Shown here: positions 46,496-56,772 of the stretch, one piece after another
Layout of the letters: each line of letters starts with the position of its first letter
Position numbering within the stretch: the first letter of the stretch is position 1
Assembly: GCA_004564215.1 (NCBI GenBank)
Contig: CP024846.1
Location: forward strand, 1 to 64,000
DNA from: Beijerinckiaceae bacterium
Lineage (GTDB): Bacteria; Pseudomonadota; Alphaproteobacteria; Rhizobiales; Beijerinckiaceae
Direction: 5' to 3'
Length of the DNA stretch: 64,000 bases
The notes under the pieces: generated by a model
Databases searched by the model: none
What the model was told of the DNA's origin: nothing
Seen by the model: the letters and a program-made list of their open reading frames with translations, nothing else
Program-made: the position numbers and the translations under genes

Positions 46496-46659
46496 CAAAT
46501 TATTTTATATTATGCTAAACCTTCCGTGACCTTTATCGCCGCGAGATACTCTTAGAACCCGAAAAAACCGGCTGGGCGTTGGGCCGCACCCCAAAACGCA
46601 AAGCGAAGCGGGAAATTAAAATTAACCGATCGCTTACCTCGATCCGGCATTCTCTCCCC

Positions 46660-46983
46660 ATGGTCATTTACAGGCGCGTTCGCGCAACGCTTTACCCTTT
46701 GCTCCTTTATTTCATATCCGGCTCCGTCGGCGGTTATTTTGTTTGGCATGCCGTGAACGGCGAGCGTGGACTCAAAACCAAGGATGAATACGAACATAAA
46801 ATCGCAACGCTGCGCGAAGAATTGCAGGTTTTGAAGTCCGAGCATGAATTATGGACTCATAGAAATGAATTATTGTCCGGCCGGGCGATCGATCGGGATC
46901 TTTTGGACGAGGAGGCCCGCGCGCTGCTCGGGCGCGTCAGCCGCAACGATCTTGTCGTGTTTCTGCCGAAGCCGCCGAGATGA
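46660..46983 (+). CDS. FtsB/DivIC-like septum formation initiator
   Basis: From ATG 46660 the product is 107 residues: a short basic tail (MVIYRRVRATLY), one membrane helix (PLLLYFISGSVGGYFVWHAV) and a coiled coil (LKTKDEYEHKIATLREELQV). A conserved end with LDEEARALLGRVSRNDLVVF follows. This is the FtsB-like divisome protein found next to pdhA in alphaproteobacteria. The ribosome-binding site is weak, and a TTG at 46579 would add 27 residues, so the start is uncertain. Here pdhA is 2.8 kb away, separated by two transporter genes. Confidence 0.8.
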   Translation: MVIYRRVRATLYPLLLYFISGSVGGYFVWHAVNGERGLKTKDEYEHKIATLREELQVLKSEHELWTHRNELLSGRAIDRDLLDEEARALLGRVSRNDLVVFLPKPPR

Positions 46984-47127
46984 ATTGAACGCATAAACGG
47001 ATCGCCTTCACCGAGCCCTCAAAGCTTTGCCTCAGTCTTCAAGGGTTCTGAGGTTGATGTTGATCGGGAACTTACACCGCATCGCAAGATTTAAGCGGAC
47101 GCCGCGCTTGCCGGTCCGGATCAGATT

Positions 47128-48363
47128 ATGCGCCATGAATATTCGCTTGATGCCCTGAATTTTTTCCTGGCGGATGTTCGCCAGGGGCTTGGACCCTATC
47201 TGGCGATCTACCTCCTAACTGAGCGGCACTGGGCGGAAGATCAAATCGGCCTCGTGATGTCGATTGCCGCAGTCTCCGGCCTGATCGTCCAGGCTCCTGC
47301 GGGCGCCTTGATTGACGTGAGCCATGCCAAAAGAGCGATGATTGTCGCCTCCGCCCTGGTTGTGACTGGCGCCTCGATCATCCTTCCTTTCATGTCTTCC
47401 TTTGTGCTCGTCGCTGGATCGCAAGCGGCGGCCGGTGCGGCGGAAGCTTTCTTCGCGCCGACGGTTGCCGCAATCACCATGGGACTCCTGGGATCCCGGG
47501 CGTTTACGCGCCGTATAGGCCGCAATGAGTCGTTCAATCATGCCGGCAATGCGTTTGCCGCGACGCTTGCGGGGGTTTGTGCCTGGATGTGGGGGCCGAT
47601 CGTGGTCTTCTATCTTTTGGCCGCCATGGCTTTGCTTTCGATCGTGAGCGTCCTCACCATTGACGCCAATGCGATCGACTATGATCGCGCCCGTGGCCTT
47701 CGCGACGGCCCTTCCGCATCGCATGATAAGCCTTCTGGTCTCAGCGTGCTCATGAGCAGCCGAAGCCTCATGATCTTTTGCTTTTGCTGCGTGATTTTTC
47801 ATCTTGCCAATGCTGCCATGCTGCCGCTGGTCGGTCAAAAATTGGCTTTGCAGGACAGGAACCAAGGCACCGCCCTTATGTCGGCTTGTATCGTCGCAGC
47901 TCAGATCGTCATGGTGCCTATGGCAGTGCTGGTCGGGCGAAGGGCGGATATTTGGGGCCGCAAGCCTTTATTTCTCGCTGGATTCGCCATTCTGTCCTTG
48001 CGCGGCTTTCTCTACCCTCTGTCGGATGATCGCTATTGGCTGTTTGCGGTCCAATCTCTCGATGGAGTTGGGGCAGGACTTTATGGTGCACTTTTTCCTC
48101 TCATCGTCGCGGATCTGACGCGCGGAACCGGCCATTTCAATCTGGCCCAAGGAGCCGTGATTACCGCGCAAGGCATTGGCGCTGCGCTTAGCACAGCTTT
48201 GGCCGGACTCGTCGTGGTACACGCGGGCTATTCCGCCGCATTTCTCGTTTTGGCCGGTATAGCAGCCGCAGGATTTCTTTTGTATTTTTTCGGCATGCCG
48301 GAAACACGTGACCTTGCCGAAGGGGAACCGGACCAAATCGCTACTGCGGCTCAAACCCGATGA
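47128..48363 (+). CDS. Major facilitator superfamily transporter
   Basis: The 411-residue protein has twelve predicted helices. The first half contains LNFFLADVRQGLGPYLAIYL, with a charged helix, and GALIDVSHAKRAMI in the loop 2-3 position of the MFS signature. The second half has VGRRADIWGRKPLFLAGF, the repeat of that motif. It ends FGMPETRD before a polar tail. The substrate is unknown. The stop overlaps the ATG of the next transporter gene (ATGA), so both are made from one message. Confidence 0.87.
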   Translation: MRHEYSLDALNFFLADVRQGLGPYLAIYLLTERHWAEDQIGLVMSIAAVSGLIVQAPAGALIDVSHAKRAMIVASALVVTGASIILPFMSSFVLVAGSQAAAGAAEAFFAPTVAAITMGLLGSRAFTRRIGRNESFNHAGNAFAATLAGVCAWMWGPIVVFYLLAAMALLSIVSVLTIDANAIDYDRARGLRDGPSASHDKPSGLSVLMSSRSLMIFCFCCVIFHLANAAMLPLVGQKLALQDRNQGTALMSACIVAAQIVMVPMAVLVGRRADIWGRKPLFLAGFAILSLRGFLYPLSDDRYWLFAVQSLDGVGAGLYGALFPLIVADLTRGTGHFNLAQGAVITAQGIGAALSTALAGLVVVHAGYSAAFLVLAGIAAAGFLLYFFGMPETRDLAEGEPDQIATAAQTR

Positions 48364-49592
48364 ACTTGGCATCGCTCGACTTGCGGACGCTTGCCACGGT
48401 CGCGATCTTCATTGCGACCTATACAGGGGTCGCTCTTGGCCGTATCCCTGGATTTCGGATCGATCGTGCGGGTATTGCGCTGGTCGGCGCCAGCTTGATG
48501 ATCGCGCTCGGCACCTTAAGCCTTGAGGAGGCATTCAAAGCCGTCGACCTCAACGCCATCGTTCTTCTGTTGGGCATGATGATCATTGTCGCGCAATTGC
48601 GAGTCTCGGGCTTTTTCGATCTCGTGACCAGATTTTCCATCCGCCGCGCGCCGGGACCGATTGTGCTGCTCACCGCGGTCGTCATGGTGACAGGGTTTTT
48701 TTCTGCTTTTCTGGTCAATGACGCGATTTGCCTAGTCATGGCGCCCCTTGTCATCGACGTCACGCGCGCCTTGCGGCGAAATCCGGTTCCCTATCTGCTC
48801 GCCGTGGCGATGGCGTCGAACGCGGGCAGTGCCGCGACCTTCACCGGCAATCCCCAGAACATGATCATCGGCGTCACGTCGCATCTGCCCTACGCCGAAT
48901 TCTTCCTCCACCTTGCTCCGGCCGCGGCGGTTGCACTCCTGCTGACCATCGGCTTGGTTGGCGTCCTTCATCGGCAGGAATTTTCAACCTCTTTTGCCTC
49001 AGCCGCGCAAGAACTGAAACCGCGCCGGCGGTCCTGGCAGCTCGCCAAGGGTCTGCTCGTGACTCTGGCGGTGATCGTCAGTTTTTTTGCAGGCGTTCCC
49101 ATCGCCGAGGCGGCGCTGATCGGCGGTTCGCTGCTGCTTTTGTCGCGCTCTGTCAAACCGCGCAGAATCTATTCCGGAATCGATGGCGGACTTCTGCTGA
49201 TGTTCGCCGGGCTTTTTGTTATCGTCGCGGGTGCCGAAAAAATGCTTTTGACACCGCAGCTCACCGCCGCTGTGCAGCAGCTTCATTTGGCAAATCCCTG
49301 GATTTTGTCGGGGTCGACGGCTCTTCTGTCGAACCTCGTCAGCAATGTGCCAGCGGTTTTGATTCTCAAGCCATTCGTCGTGGACCTCCCGGATCCGGAC
49401 AAAGCCTGGCAGATTGTCGCGATGAGTTCGACATTTGCCGGCAACCTCACCTTGATCGGCTCGGTCGCAAATCTGATTGTCGCCGAGCGGGCCAAGCAAG
49501 CTGGAATAACGCTTTCCTTTCTTGCGTATGGGCGGATCGGCCTACCATTAACCTTGGCGAGCCTCGGGTTTGGAACCTGGTGGCTCGCGTGA
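48360..49592 (+). CDS. SLC13/ArsB-NhaD superfamily anion transporter
   Basis: The 410-residue protein has about eleven helices of the ion-transporter superfamily. Landmarks are LNAIVLLLGMMIIVAQLRVSGFF, LVNDAICLVMAPLVID, and the hairpin motif AVAMASNAGSAATFTGNPQNMIIG. The second-half counterpart is STALLSNLVSNVPAVLI, with TFAGNLTLIGSVANLIV after it. Both SNxxSxxTxxGNPxN-like sites are intact, which argues for a working transporter of arsenite, citrate or another anion. Which one cannot be decided. The gene is coupled to the MFS gene and lies 193 bp before pdhA. Confidence 0.85.
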   Translation: MNLASLDLRTLATVAIFIATYTGVALGRIPGFRIDRAGIALVGASLMIALGTLSLEEAFKAVDLNAIVLLLGMMIIVAQLRVSGFFDLVTRFSIRRAPGPIVLLTAVVMVTGFFSAFLVNDAICLVMAPLVIDVTRALRRNPVPYLLAVAMASNAGSAATFTGNPQNMIIGVTSHLPYAEFFLHLAPAAAVALLLTIGLVGVLHRQEFSTSFASAAQELKPRRRSWQLAKGLLVTLAVIVSFFAGVPIAEAALIGGSLLLLSRSVKPRRIYSGIDGGLLLMFAGLFVIVAGAEKMLLTPQLTAAVQQLHLANPWILSGSTALLSNLVSNVPAVLILKPFVVDLPDPDKAWQIVAMSSTFAGNLTLIGSVANLIVAERAKQAGITLSFLAYGRIGLPLTLASLGFGTWWLA

Positions 49593-49785
49593 CGAGATCA
49601 CGACGAAATGATTGTTTCCGAGCCCCGGCCGCTTCTCGCATAAGTGGAACCGGCCCAAAGATCAGCTTTAGCCCTTAATTTCTGGTGGCGTTGGCGGTTG
49701 AACCCTGGCCGGAGGGCTCGCTTTCCGTCCGCCGCTGCGCTATTTTTGGATTTCAGCCGGCTCCGGCGTCGCAAAGGGGCTTTTC

Positions 49786-50820
49786 ATGGCCACCGGATCT
49801 ACGAGCGCCCGCGGGAAACCCGCGCCGCGCAAATCGCAAAACGCGCCCGCGAACGGTGCCTCTTTCAGCAAGGAAGAGGAACTGAGCGCCTATCGCAATA
49901 TGCTGCTCATCCGCCGCTTCGAGGAAAAGGCCGGGCAGATGTATGGCATGGGGCTGATTGGCGGTTTCTGCCATCTCTATATAGGCCAGGAAGCCGTGGT
50001 CACCGGAGTGAAGATGGCGGCGGCCAATGGCGATCAGACGATCACCAGCTATCGTGATCACGGCCATATGCTCGCCTGCGGCATGGACCCCAAGGCCGTC
50101 ATGGCGGAATTGACCGGGCGGGCGAGTGGCGCCTCGAAGGGCAAAGGCGGTTCCATGCACATGTTTTCCAAGGCCGAGAATTTTTATGGCGGCCACGGCA
50201 TCGTCGGTGCGCAGGTGCCTTTGGGGAGCGGTCTTGCCTTCGCCAATCGCTATCGCGGCAACAAGAACATTTGCTTCACTTATTTCGGGGACGGCGCGGC
50301 GAATCAGGGCCAAGTCTATGAGAGCTTCAACATGGCCGAACTCTGGAAACTGCCGGTCGTCTATATTATCGAGAATAATCTTTATGCCATGGGCACCTCG
50401 GTTGCGCGGTCTTCCGCCCAGCCCAATTTCTCCAAGCGCGGCCAGTCCTTCAATATTCCCGGCGAACAGGTGGACGGCATGGATGTACGCGCGGTTAAAG
50501 CCGCCGCCACCCGCGCCGCCGAATGGTGTCGAGCCGGCAACGGTCCGATCATCCTCGATATGCAAACCTATCGCTATCGCGGGCATTCCATGTCGGATCC
50601 GGCGAAATATCGGTCGAAGGACGAGGTACAGAAGATGCGCACGGAGCATGATCCGATCGAGCAGGTCCGCGCGCGCTTGCTGGCCAATCAGCAGGCGAGC
50701 GAAGACGATCTGAAAAAGATCGATGCGGAGGTCCGCGCGATCGTTGCCGAGGCTGCGGATTTCGCCTCGCATGAACCGGAGCCGGATCCGGCCGAGCTGT
50801 GGACCGACGTCTCGAAATGA
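49786..50820 (+). CDS. pdhA: Pyruvate dehydrogenase E1 component, alpha subunit
   Basis: The 344-residue subunit binds thiamine diphosphate and decarboxylates pyruvate together with PdhB. RNMLLIRRFEEKAGQMYGMG is near residue 37. SYRDHGHMLACG lies near residue 88, and the TPP motif GDGAANQGQVYESFNMAELW near residue 165 continues to IENNLYAMGTS. The phosphorylatable-loop region RYRGHSMSDPAKYR is present. AAAGGGG precedes the ATG. It opens the pdhA-pdhB-pdhC-lpd-lipA cluster. Confidence 0.97.
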   Translation: MATGSTSARGKPAPRKSQNAPANGASFSKEEELSAYRNMLLIRRFEEKAGQMYGMGLIGGFCHLYIGQEAVVTGVKMAAANGDQTITSYRDHGHMLACGMDPKAVMAELTGRASGASKGKGGSMHMFSKAENFYGGHGIVGAQVPLGSGLAFANRYRGNKNICFTYFGDGAANQGQVYESFNMAELWKLPVVYIIENNLYAMGTSVARSSAQPNFSKRGQSFNIPGEQVDGMDVRAVKAAATRAAEWCRAGNGPIILDMQTYRYRGHSMSDPAKYRSKDEVQKMRTEHDPIEQVRARLLANQQASEDDLKKIDAEVRAIVAEAADFASHEPEPDPAELWTDVSK

Positions 50821-50864
50821 GCGGGCAGAACTAAACGGCAAGTCAGTTCGACTGAGGACAATCA

Positions 50865-52319
50865 ATGGCGACCAACATTCTCATGCCCGCGCTTTCGCCG
50901 ACGATGGAGCAAGGTAAGCTCTCGAAATGGCTGAAAAAAGAGGGTGACTCGGTCCGCTCGGGCGATGTCCTCGCCGAGATTGAAACGGACAAGGCGACGA
51001 TGGAGGTGGAAGCCATCGACGATGGCACGCTTTCCAAGATTCTGGTTCCGGGCGGAACCGACAATGTCGCGGTCAACACCCCGATCGCCGTCATTACGGG
51101 GGAGGGGGAGGACGCCGCGACAGCCCCGCCCGCAGCGGCCTCGCCCAAAACCCAGCCGCATGAATCCGGTGACGACCAAAAGCCTGCCGTTCGCGGCAAC
51201 GGGCCAGATCGCGCCAGCAAGAGTGATGGCGAAGCGGGGGAAACGCCGAAGGTTTCAGCAAAGCCGTTAGCCAATGCGCCCGTTGCGCCGAAACCTTCAC
51301 TCGACGTATCGGCTGAGGAAATTCCTGCCGGCACCGAGATGGTAATGCTTACCGTGCGCGAGGCCTTGCGCGATGCCATGGCGGAGGAAATGCGCCGCGA
51401 TGACCGCGTTTTCATTATCGGCGAAGAGGTTGCGGAGTACCAGGGTGCCTACAAGGTCACGCAAGGATTGTTACAGGAATTTGGCGAAAGACGCGTGGTC
51501 GATACGCCGATTACCGAGCATGGTTTTACTGGCCTTGGCATCGGCGCGGCCTTGGCCGGCTTGCGCCCGATCGTCGAGTTCATGACCTTTAATTTCGCCA
51601 TGCAGGCGATGGATCAGATCATCAATTCCGCCGCCAAGACCCATTATATGTCGGGCGGCCAGATGGAAATTCCGATTGTGTTTCGTGGTCCGAATGGGGC
51701 AGCCGCGCGGGTGGCCGCGCAACACAGCCAGGATTATGCCGCCTGGTTCTCTCATATTCCAGGGTTGAAGGTCGTCATGCCCTACACGGCGGCGGACGCC
51801 AAGGGGCTTTTGAAAAGCGCCATCCGGGATCCGAACCCGGTGATTTTCCTCGAGAACGAAATTCTATATGGGCATACGTTCGAGGTGCCCAAGCTCGACG
51901 ATTTCCTGGTGCCCATCGGCAAGGCACGCATCGCGCGCGCGGGCAAGGACGTCACCATCGTCTCCTTCGGCATGGGCATGGTTTACGCCATGAAAGCTGC
52001 AGCCGAGCTTGAACAGCAAGGGATCGACGCGGAAGTCATTGACCTTCGCACCCTCCGGCCTATGGACAGCGCGGCGATTATCGAATCCGTGAAAAAAACC
52101 GGGCGTTGCGTGAGCGTTGAGGAGGGCTGGCCGCAAAGCGGTGTGGGCGCCGAGATCATCGCCAAGATCATGGAACAAGCCTTCGATTATCTCGATGCTC
52201 CGGTGGTTCGGATTTGCGGCAAGGATGTTCCGATGCCCTACGCGGCGAATTTGGAAAAACTGGCTCTGCCGAATGTCGGTGAGGTTGTCGCGGCGGCGAA
52301 AGCGGTTTGTTACCGCTGA
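50865..52319 (+). CDS. pdhB: Pyruvate dehydrogenase E1 component, beta subunit with N-terminal lipoyl domain
   Basis: The 484-residue subunit carries a biotinyl/lipoyl domain at residues 1-80 (lipoyl lysine in [15 protein letters not shown]), typical of alphaproteobacterial PdhB. An Ala/Pro linker follows, then the transketolase-like E1-beta domain from about residue 150 ([53 protein letters not shown]). The C-terminal half has [20 protein letters not shown]. It follows pdhA by 44 bp. Confidence 0.97.
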   Translation: MATNILMPALSPTMEQGKLSKWLKKEGDSVRSGDVLAEIETDKATMEVEAIDDGTLSKILVPGGTDNVAVNTPIAVITGEGEDAATAPPAAASPKTQPHESGDDQKPAVRGNGPDRASKSDGEAGETPKVSAKPLANAPVAPKPSLDVSAEEIPAGTEMVMLTVREALRDAMAEEMRRDDRVFIIGEEVAEYQGAYKVTQGLLQEFGERRVVDTPITEHGFTGLGIGAALAGLRPIVEFMTFNFAMQAMDQIINSAAKTHYMSGGQMEIPIVFRGPNGAAARVAAQHSQDYAAWFSHIPGLKVVMPYTAADAKGLLKSAIRDPNPVIFLENEILYGHTFEVPKLDDFLVPIGKARIARAGKDVTIVSFGMGMVYAMKAAAELEQQGIDAEVIDLRTLRPMDSAAIIESVKKTGRCVSVEEGWPQSGVGAEIIAKIMEQAFDYLDAPVVRICGKDVPMPYAANLEKLALPNVGEVVAAAKAVCYR

Positions 52320-52345
52320 CGCCCAAATAGAGGTGATCCCTTTTC

Positions 52346-53701
52346 ATGCCGATCGACATTCTGATGCCAGCCCTTTCGCCGACGATGGAAAAAGGCAACC
52401 TCAGCCGCTGGCTCAAAAAAGAGGGCGATAAGATCAGTCCCGGCGACGTGATCGCCGAGATCGAGACTGACAAGGCGACGATGGAAGTCGAAGCGATCGA
52501 TGAAGGCGTGCTCGCCAAAATCGTAGTCCCGGAAGGAACCGCCGATGTGCCGGTCAACGATGTGATCGGCTTGATCGCGGGCGAGGGAGAAGACGCCAAG
52601 ACCGTCGCATCAACAAAAAGAGAGCGGCAGTCCGCGCCAACGACCACGACCACGCCGAGTCCGCAACAAATTGAATCCGCAGGGCAAGCCGTTGCTCGCC
52701 AAGAGCCGTCGTTGCCGGCGCCTCTCCCATCAGCGCCATCGGCTATTCCGACCATGGTCAATGGTCAGCCCGGACCCCGCATGTTCGCTACGCCGCTTGC
52801 GCGCCGGATCGCCAAAGACTCTGGCCTCGACCTTGCCTTGGTCAAGGGTTCGGGGCCGCATGGTCGGATCATCGAGCGCGACGTGAAAGCAGCCCTTGCT
52901 CAAGCGCCGGCCGCCCTCCGAGCTCCAGAACCGGCAATTGTTCCGCAGCAAGTGCCGGCTCTCTCGGACGACCTCATCAGAAAGAATTTCATCGCCGGCT
53001 CTTTTGAGGAAGTGCCGCATGATCAGATGCGCAAGATCATTGCGCAGAGGCTGATTGAAGCCAGCCGCACGATCCCGCATTTCTATCTTTCCGCCGATTG
53101 CGAACTCGATGCTTTGATGAGTCTACGCGCAGCCATCAACGCGGCGGCGCTCAAGGACAAGGATGGCACGCCCGCTTACAAAATCTCGGTCAATGATTTC
53201 ATCGTCAAGGCCCTGGCGTTGGCGCTGATCCGCATTCCCGACGCCAATGTGACTTGGACCGAGACGGCGATGCTGAAGCACAAGCACGCCGATGTCGGTG
53301 TCGCGGTGGCCATCCCCGGCGGGCTCATCACGCCGATTGTCCGCGCGGCCGAGACCAAAAGTCTGTCGGCGATTTCAAGTGAAATGAAGGATTATTCGGC
53401 CCGTGCGCATGCGCGCAAATTGAAGCCAGAGGAATATCAGGGGGGCGCCTCCGCAGTCTCCAATCTCGGCATGTTCGGCATCAAGAATTTTTCCGCCATC
53501 ATCAATCCGCCGCAAGCGACGATCCTTGCTGTCGGCGCCGCCGAGCAGCGGGTGATCGTGAAGGATGGCGCCCCGGCGGTTGTCACGCTCATGAGCGTGA
53601 CGCTGTCCTGCGATCATCGGGCGGTAGATGGCGCACTTGGTGCGCGGCTTCTGGCCGCATTCAAACACATGATCGAAAATCCGGCGGGGATGCTGGTGTG
53701 A
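52346..53701 (+). CDS. pdhC: Dihydrolipoamide acetyltransferase (E2 of pyruvate dehydrogenase)
   Basis: The 451-residue core subunit has one lipoyl domain ([15 protein letters not shown] near residue 42) and a Pro/Ala/Thr-rich linker. A peripheral-subunit-binding domain follows (ATPLARRIAKDSGLDLALVKG, split, near residue 147). The acetyltransferase domain ends with the catalytic His/Asp in CDHRAVDGALGARLL. It is spaced 26 bp from pdhB. The lipoyl domain is nearly identical in sequence to that of PdhB, as expected from a shared origin. Confidence 0.97.
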   Translation: MPIDILMPALSPTMEKGNLSRWLKKEGDKISPGDVIAEIETDKATMEVEAIDEGVLAKIVVPEGTADVPVNDVIGLIAGEGEDAKTVASTKRERQSAPTTTTTPSPQQIESAGQAVARQEPSLPAPLPSAPSAIPTMVNGQPGPRMFATPLARRIAKDSGLDLALVKGSGPHGRIIERDVKAALAQAPAALRAPEPAIVPQQVPALSDDLIRKNFIAGSFEEVPHDQMRKIIAQRLIEASRTIPHFYLSADCELDALMSLRAAINAAALKDKDGTPAYKISVNDFIVKALALALIRIPDANVTWTETAMLKHKHADVGVAVAIPGGLITPIVRAAETKSLSAISSEMKDYSARAHARKLKPEEYQGGASAVSNLGMFGIKNFSAIINPPQATILAVGAAEQRVIVKDGAPAVVTLMSVTLSCDHRAVDGALGARLLAAFKHMIENPAGMLV

Positions 53702-53755
53702 TGACCCTTCCAAGCCCTTTGACGCCATCGGCAGGAAATCAGCGGGGCAATCCCC

Positions 53756-55198
53756 ATGGCTGACCCCTATGACGTCCTGATCATTGGCGGCGGTCCGGGC
53801 GGCTATGTCGCGGCGATCCGTGCGGGCCAGCTCGGCTTCAGGACTGCCGTCGTCGAACGTGAACATTTGGGAGGCATCTGCCTGAACTGGGGCTGTATTC
53901 CGACCAAGGCCTTGTTGCGCTCTGCAGAGATTTTTCAATATCTTAATCATGCGAAAGACTTTGGCCTCACAATCGAGGGCAAGATCGGCTTCGACCCTGC
54001 CGCGGTCGTGAAGCGATCGAGAGCCGTCTCGGCGCAATTGAACAGCGGCGTCGGTTATCTCCTTAAGAAGAACAAGGTCGATGTGATTTGGGGCGAAGCG
54101 GTGATTACGAAGCCCGGCGAGGTCCTGGTCGAAGTCTCCAAAAAGCCCGCGATGCAACCGCCGAATCCGGTTCCCAAGGGCGTTCTGGGGCCCGGCACCT
54201 ATTCCGCCAAGCACATCATTGTTGCGACCGGCGCGAGGCCGCGCGTCATCCCTGGCATAGAGCCGGACGGAAAACTCATCTGGACCTATTTCGAGGCCAT
54301 GGTGCCGGAGAAGTTTCCAAAAACCCTGATCGTGATGGGGTCCGGCGCGATCGGGATCGAATTTGCGTCCTTCTACCGCAGCATGGGCACGGAAGTGACC
54401 GTCGTCGAAATTCTGCCTCAGATTCTTCCCGCCGAGGATGTGGAGATCGCGGCACACGCCCGCAAGCGTTTTGAAAAACAGGGCATCAAAATCCTGACAT
54501 CGACCAAAGCGACGAAGATCGACAAAAAGACGGACAGTGTGACCGCCACCATCGAGGACGCAAAGGGCGGGACGCGGACATTGGAAGCCGAACGCTTGAT
54601 TTCCGCGGTGGGCGTCACGGGAAATGTCGAGAATCTCCGGCTCGAAAAGCTCGGGGTGAAAATGGAGCGCGGAACCATCGCGGTGGACGACATGGGGCGC
54701 AGCAATGTGGCGAGGCTTTACGCCATAGGAGATGTCGCCGGGCCGCCCATGCTGGCGCACAAGGCCGAGCACGAAGGCGTGATCTGCGTCGAGGCGATCA
54801 AAGGCCTGGCGCCGCACGCCATTGACAAGAACATGATCCCGGGCTGCACCTATTGCACGCCGCAGATCGCTTCGGTGGGCCTCAGTGAATCGAAGGCTAA
54901 AGAGGCGGGGTACGACGTTCGGATCGGCCGGTTTCCCTTTATCGGAAGTGGCAAGGCGATCGCGCTTGGCGAACCCGACGGGCTCGTCAAAACTATTTTC
55001 GATGCGAAAAGCGGAAAGCTTCTCGGTGCCCATATGGTTGGGGCCGAGGTTACGGAGCTGATCCAGGGCTTTGTCGTCGCCATGAATTGCGAGACGACCG
55101 AGGCCGAACTCATCAATTCGATTTTCCCGCATCCGACACTATCGGAAACGATGCATGAAAGCGTCCTTGATGCTTATGGGCGGGCCATCCATATCTAA
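53756..55198 (+). CDS. lpdA: Dihydrolipoamide dehydrogenase (E3)
   Basis: The 480-residue flavoenzyme reoxidises the lipoyl groups of E2 with NAD+. The FAD motif is VLIIGGGPGGYVAAIRAGQL (split). The redox-active disulfide is GGICLNWGCIPTKALL near residue 43. The NAD motif LIVMGSGAIGIEFASFYRSMG is near residue 190. The C-terminal dimer His-Glu pair is FPHPTLSETMHESV. It follows pdhC by 54 bp with a weak ribosome-binding site. Confidence 0.97.
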   Translation: MADPYDVLIIGGGPGGYVAAIRAGQLGFRTAVVEREHLGGICLNWGCIPTKALLRSAEIFQYLNHAKDFGLTIEGKIGFDPAAVVKRSRAVSAQLNSGVGYLLKKNKVDVIWGEAVITKPGEVLVEVSKKPAMQPPNPVPKGVLGPGTYSAKHIIVATGARPRVIPGIEPDGKLIWTYFEAMVPEKFPKTLIVMGSGAIGIEFASFYRSMGTEVTVVEILPQILPAEDVEIAAHARKRFEKQGIKILTSTKATKIDKKTDSVTATIEDAKGGTRTLEAERLISAVGVTGNVENLRLEKLGVKMERGTIAVDDMGRSNVARLYAIGDVAGPPMLAHKAEHEGVICVEAIKGLAPHAIDKNMIPGCTYCTPQIASVGLSESKAKEAGYDVRIGRFPFIGSGKAIALGEPDGLVKTIFDAKSGKLLGAHMVGAEVTELIQGFVVAMNCETTEAELINSIFPHPTLSETMHESVLDAYGRAIHI

Positions 55199-55239
55199 GC
55201 TTGCTCTAGCTGCCTGGAGCTAAAAAGTTAGGTCGTCAA

Positions 55240-56223
55240 ATGTCCGATACAGCCGATCTGCTGGACACGCATGGCGCGCCTGAGGCGGGGCCGCGTCATC
55301 CTGAAAAGGCGCATCGTCCCGACCAGCCCGTGGCGCGCAAGCCAGATTGGATCAGGGTCAAGGCGCCGGGCTCGGTCCGATGGTCGGAAACCCAAAAGAT
55401 CGTCAAGGAGCATCGGCTTGTCACCGTTTGCGAGGAGGCGAGCTGTCCAAACATCGGCGAATGCTGGGAGAAAAAACACGCAACCTTCATGATCATGGGG
55501 GACACCTGCACCCGCGCTTGCGCGTTCTGCAATGTCAAAACGGGCCTTCCCGGCGCCCTTGACCGAAACGAGCCCGCCCGTATCGCCGATGCGGTCGCAA
55601 AACTCGGGCTCGCCCATGTCGTGATCACCTCGGTCGATCGGGACGATCTCGCCGACGGGGGGGCGCAACATTTCGCCGAGGTCATCAAGGCGATCCACGC
55701 GACCAGCGGCAAGACCACGATCGAGGTCTTGACCCCGGATTTTTTGCGCAAAACCGAAGCACTCGAAATCGTTGTTGCGGCGAAACCGGACGTCTTCAAC
55801 CATAACCTTGAAACAGTCGCCTCGAAATATCTCGAAGTGCGCCCCGGAGCGCGGTATTTTCACTCGATCCGGCTCCTCCAGCGGGTCAAGGAGATCGATC
55901 CCGAAATCTTCACCAAATCCGGAATGATGCTTGGGCTTGGCGAGGAACGCCATGAAGTCCTTCAGCTGATGGACGATCTGCGCACCGCTGATGTGGATTT
56001 CCTCACTATGGGCCAATATTTGCAGCCCACCCGGAAACATCATGCCGTCGCGCGGTTTGTGACGCCGGCAGAATTTGACGCCTATGCCGAGGTCGCGCGT
56101 GCGAAGGGCTTTCTGTTAGTGTCCGCATCGCCCTTGACCCGCTCCTCGCATCACGCGGGGGAGGACTTCATCAAATTGAAAGCGCAGCGCTTGGGCCTTG
56201 CGGGAGTGGCTCCGAGCCGCTAG
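55240..56223 (+). CDS. lipA: Lipoyl synthase
   Basis: The 327-residue radical-SAM enzyme inserts two sulfurs into octanoylated E2 and PdhB domains. The auxiliary cluster cysteines are [12 protein letters not shown] near residue 64. The radical-SAM motif is CTRACAFC near residue 90. The conserved end has [10 protein letters not shown]. It is placed directly after lpd, so the cofactor-making enzyme is coexpressed with the complex it serves. Confidence 0.97.
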   Translation: MSDTADLLDTHGAPEAGPRHPEKAHRPDQPVARKPDWIRVKAPGSVRWSETQKIVKEHRLVTVCEEASCPNIGECWEKKHATFMIMGDTCTRACAFCNVKTGLPGALDRNEPARIADAVAKLGLAHVVITSVDRDDLADGGAQHFAEVIKAIHATSGKTTIEVLTPDFLRKTEALEIVVAAKPDVFNHNLETVASKYLEVRPGARYFHSIRLLQRVKEIDPEIFTKSGMMLGLGEERHEVLQLMDDLRTADVDFLTMGQYLQPTRKHHAVARFVTPAEFDAYAEVARAKGFLLVSASPLTRSSHHAGEDFIKLKAQRLGLAGVAPSR

Positions 56224-56307
56224 AGCAGTCTCGTTTTCCTAGCATGCCCCTTGGGCCGATCGCCCCGGAGCCTTGGCATGTCCTGTAAACCGATGTTGTG
56301 ACGGCGG

Positions 56308-56766
56308 ATGCCATCCTTTCAAACCACCCATCGGGTCCGCCATAGCGCGTCCGAAATGTTCGATCTGGTCGCCGACATCGAATCCTATCCGGAGTTCGTA
56401 CCCCTATGTGTCGCCTTGCGGGTACGCCGGCGGAAGGAAGAGGAGGGGATCCTCACCTTGGTCGCCGATATGGAGGTTGGCTACAAAGCCATTCACGAGA
56501 CCTTCACAAGCCGGGTCACCTGCGAGCGTTCCAAGCTGGCGATTCTGGTCGAATATATCGACGGGCCCTTTAAACATTTGGAAAACAACTGGACCTTTCG
56601 GGATCAAGGCGAAGGTCGCGCGTGCCTCATCGAATTCAGGATCAATTACGAATTCAGGAACCGCGCGCTCGGGCTCCTCATGGGCGGAATGTTCGATGCG
56701 GCATTTCACAAATTCGCCGAAGCTTTCGAGCGGCGCGCCGATCGCGTGTATGGAAAGTCCCGATAG
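56308..56766 (+). CDS. Coq10/RatA-like START-domain protein
   Basis: The 152-residue protein has the SRPBCC (START) fold: HSASEMFDLVADIESYPEFVPLC near residue 9 (split), then YKAIHETFTSRV, GPFKHLENNWTF and FRINYEFRNRALGLLMG. Homologues bind ubiquinone (Coq10) or are named RatA. In alphaproteobacteria the gene routinely follows lipA, as here with an 84-bp gap. It ends only 6 bp from the convergent pncC/cinA gene. Confidence 0.9.
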   Translation: MPSFQTTHRVRHSASEMFDLVADIESYPEFVPLCVALRVRRRKEEEGILTLVADMEVGYKAIHETFTSRVTCERSKLAILVEYIDGPFKHLENNWTFRDQGEGRACLIEFRINYEFRNRALGLLMGGMFDAAFHKFAEAFERRADRVYGKSR

Positions 56767-56772
56767 GTTCGC

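Noticed and set aside
53375..55132. 585-codon frame antisense to pdhC and lpd
   Set aside because: It spans two genuine genes on the other strand and shows no protein family features.
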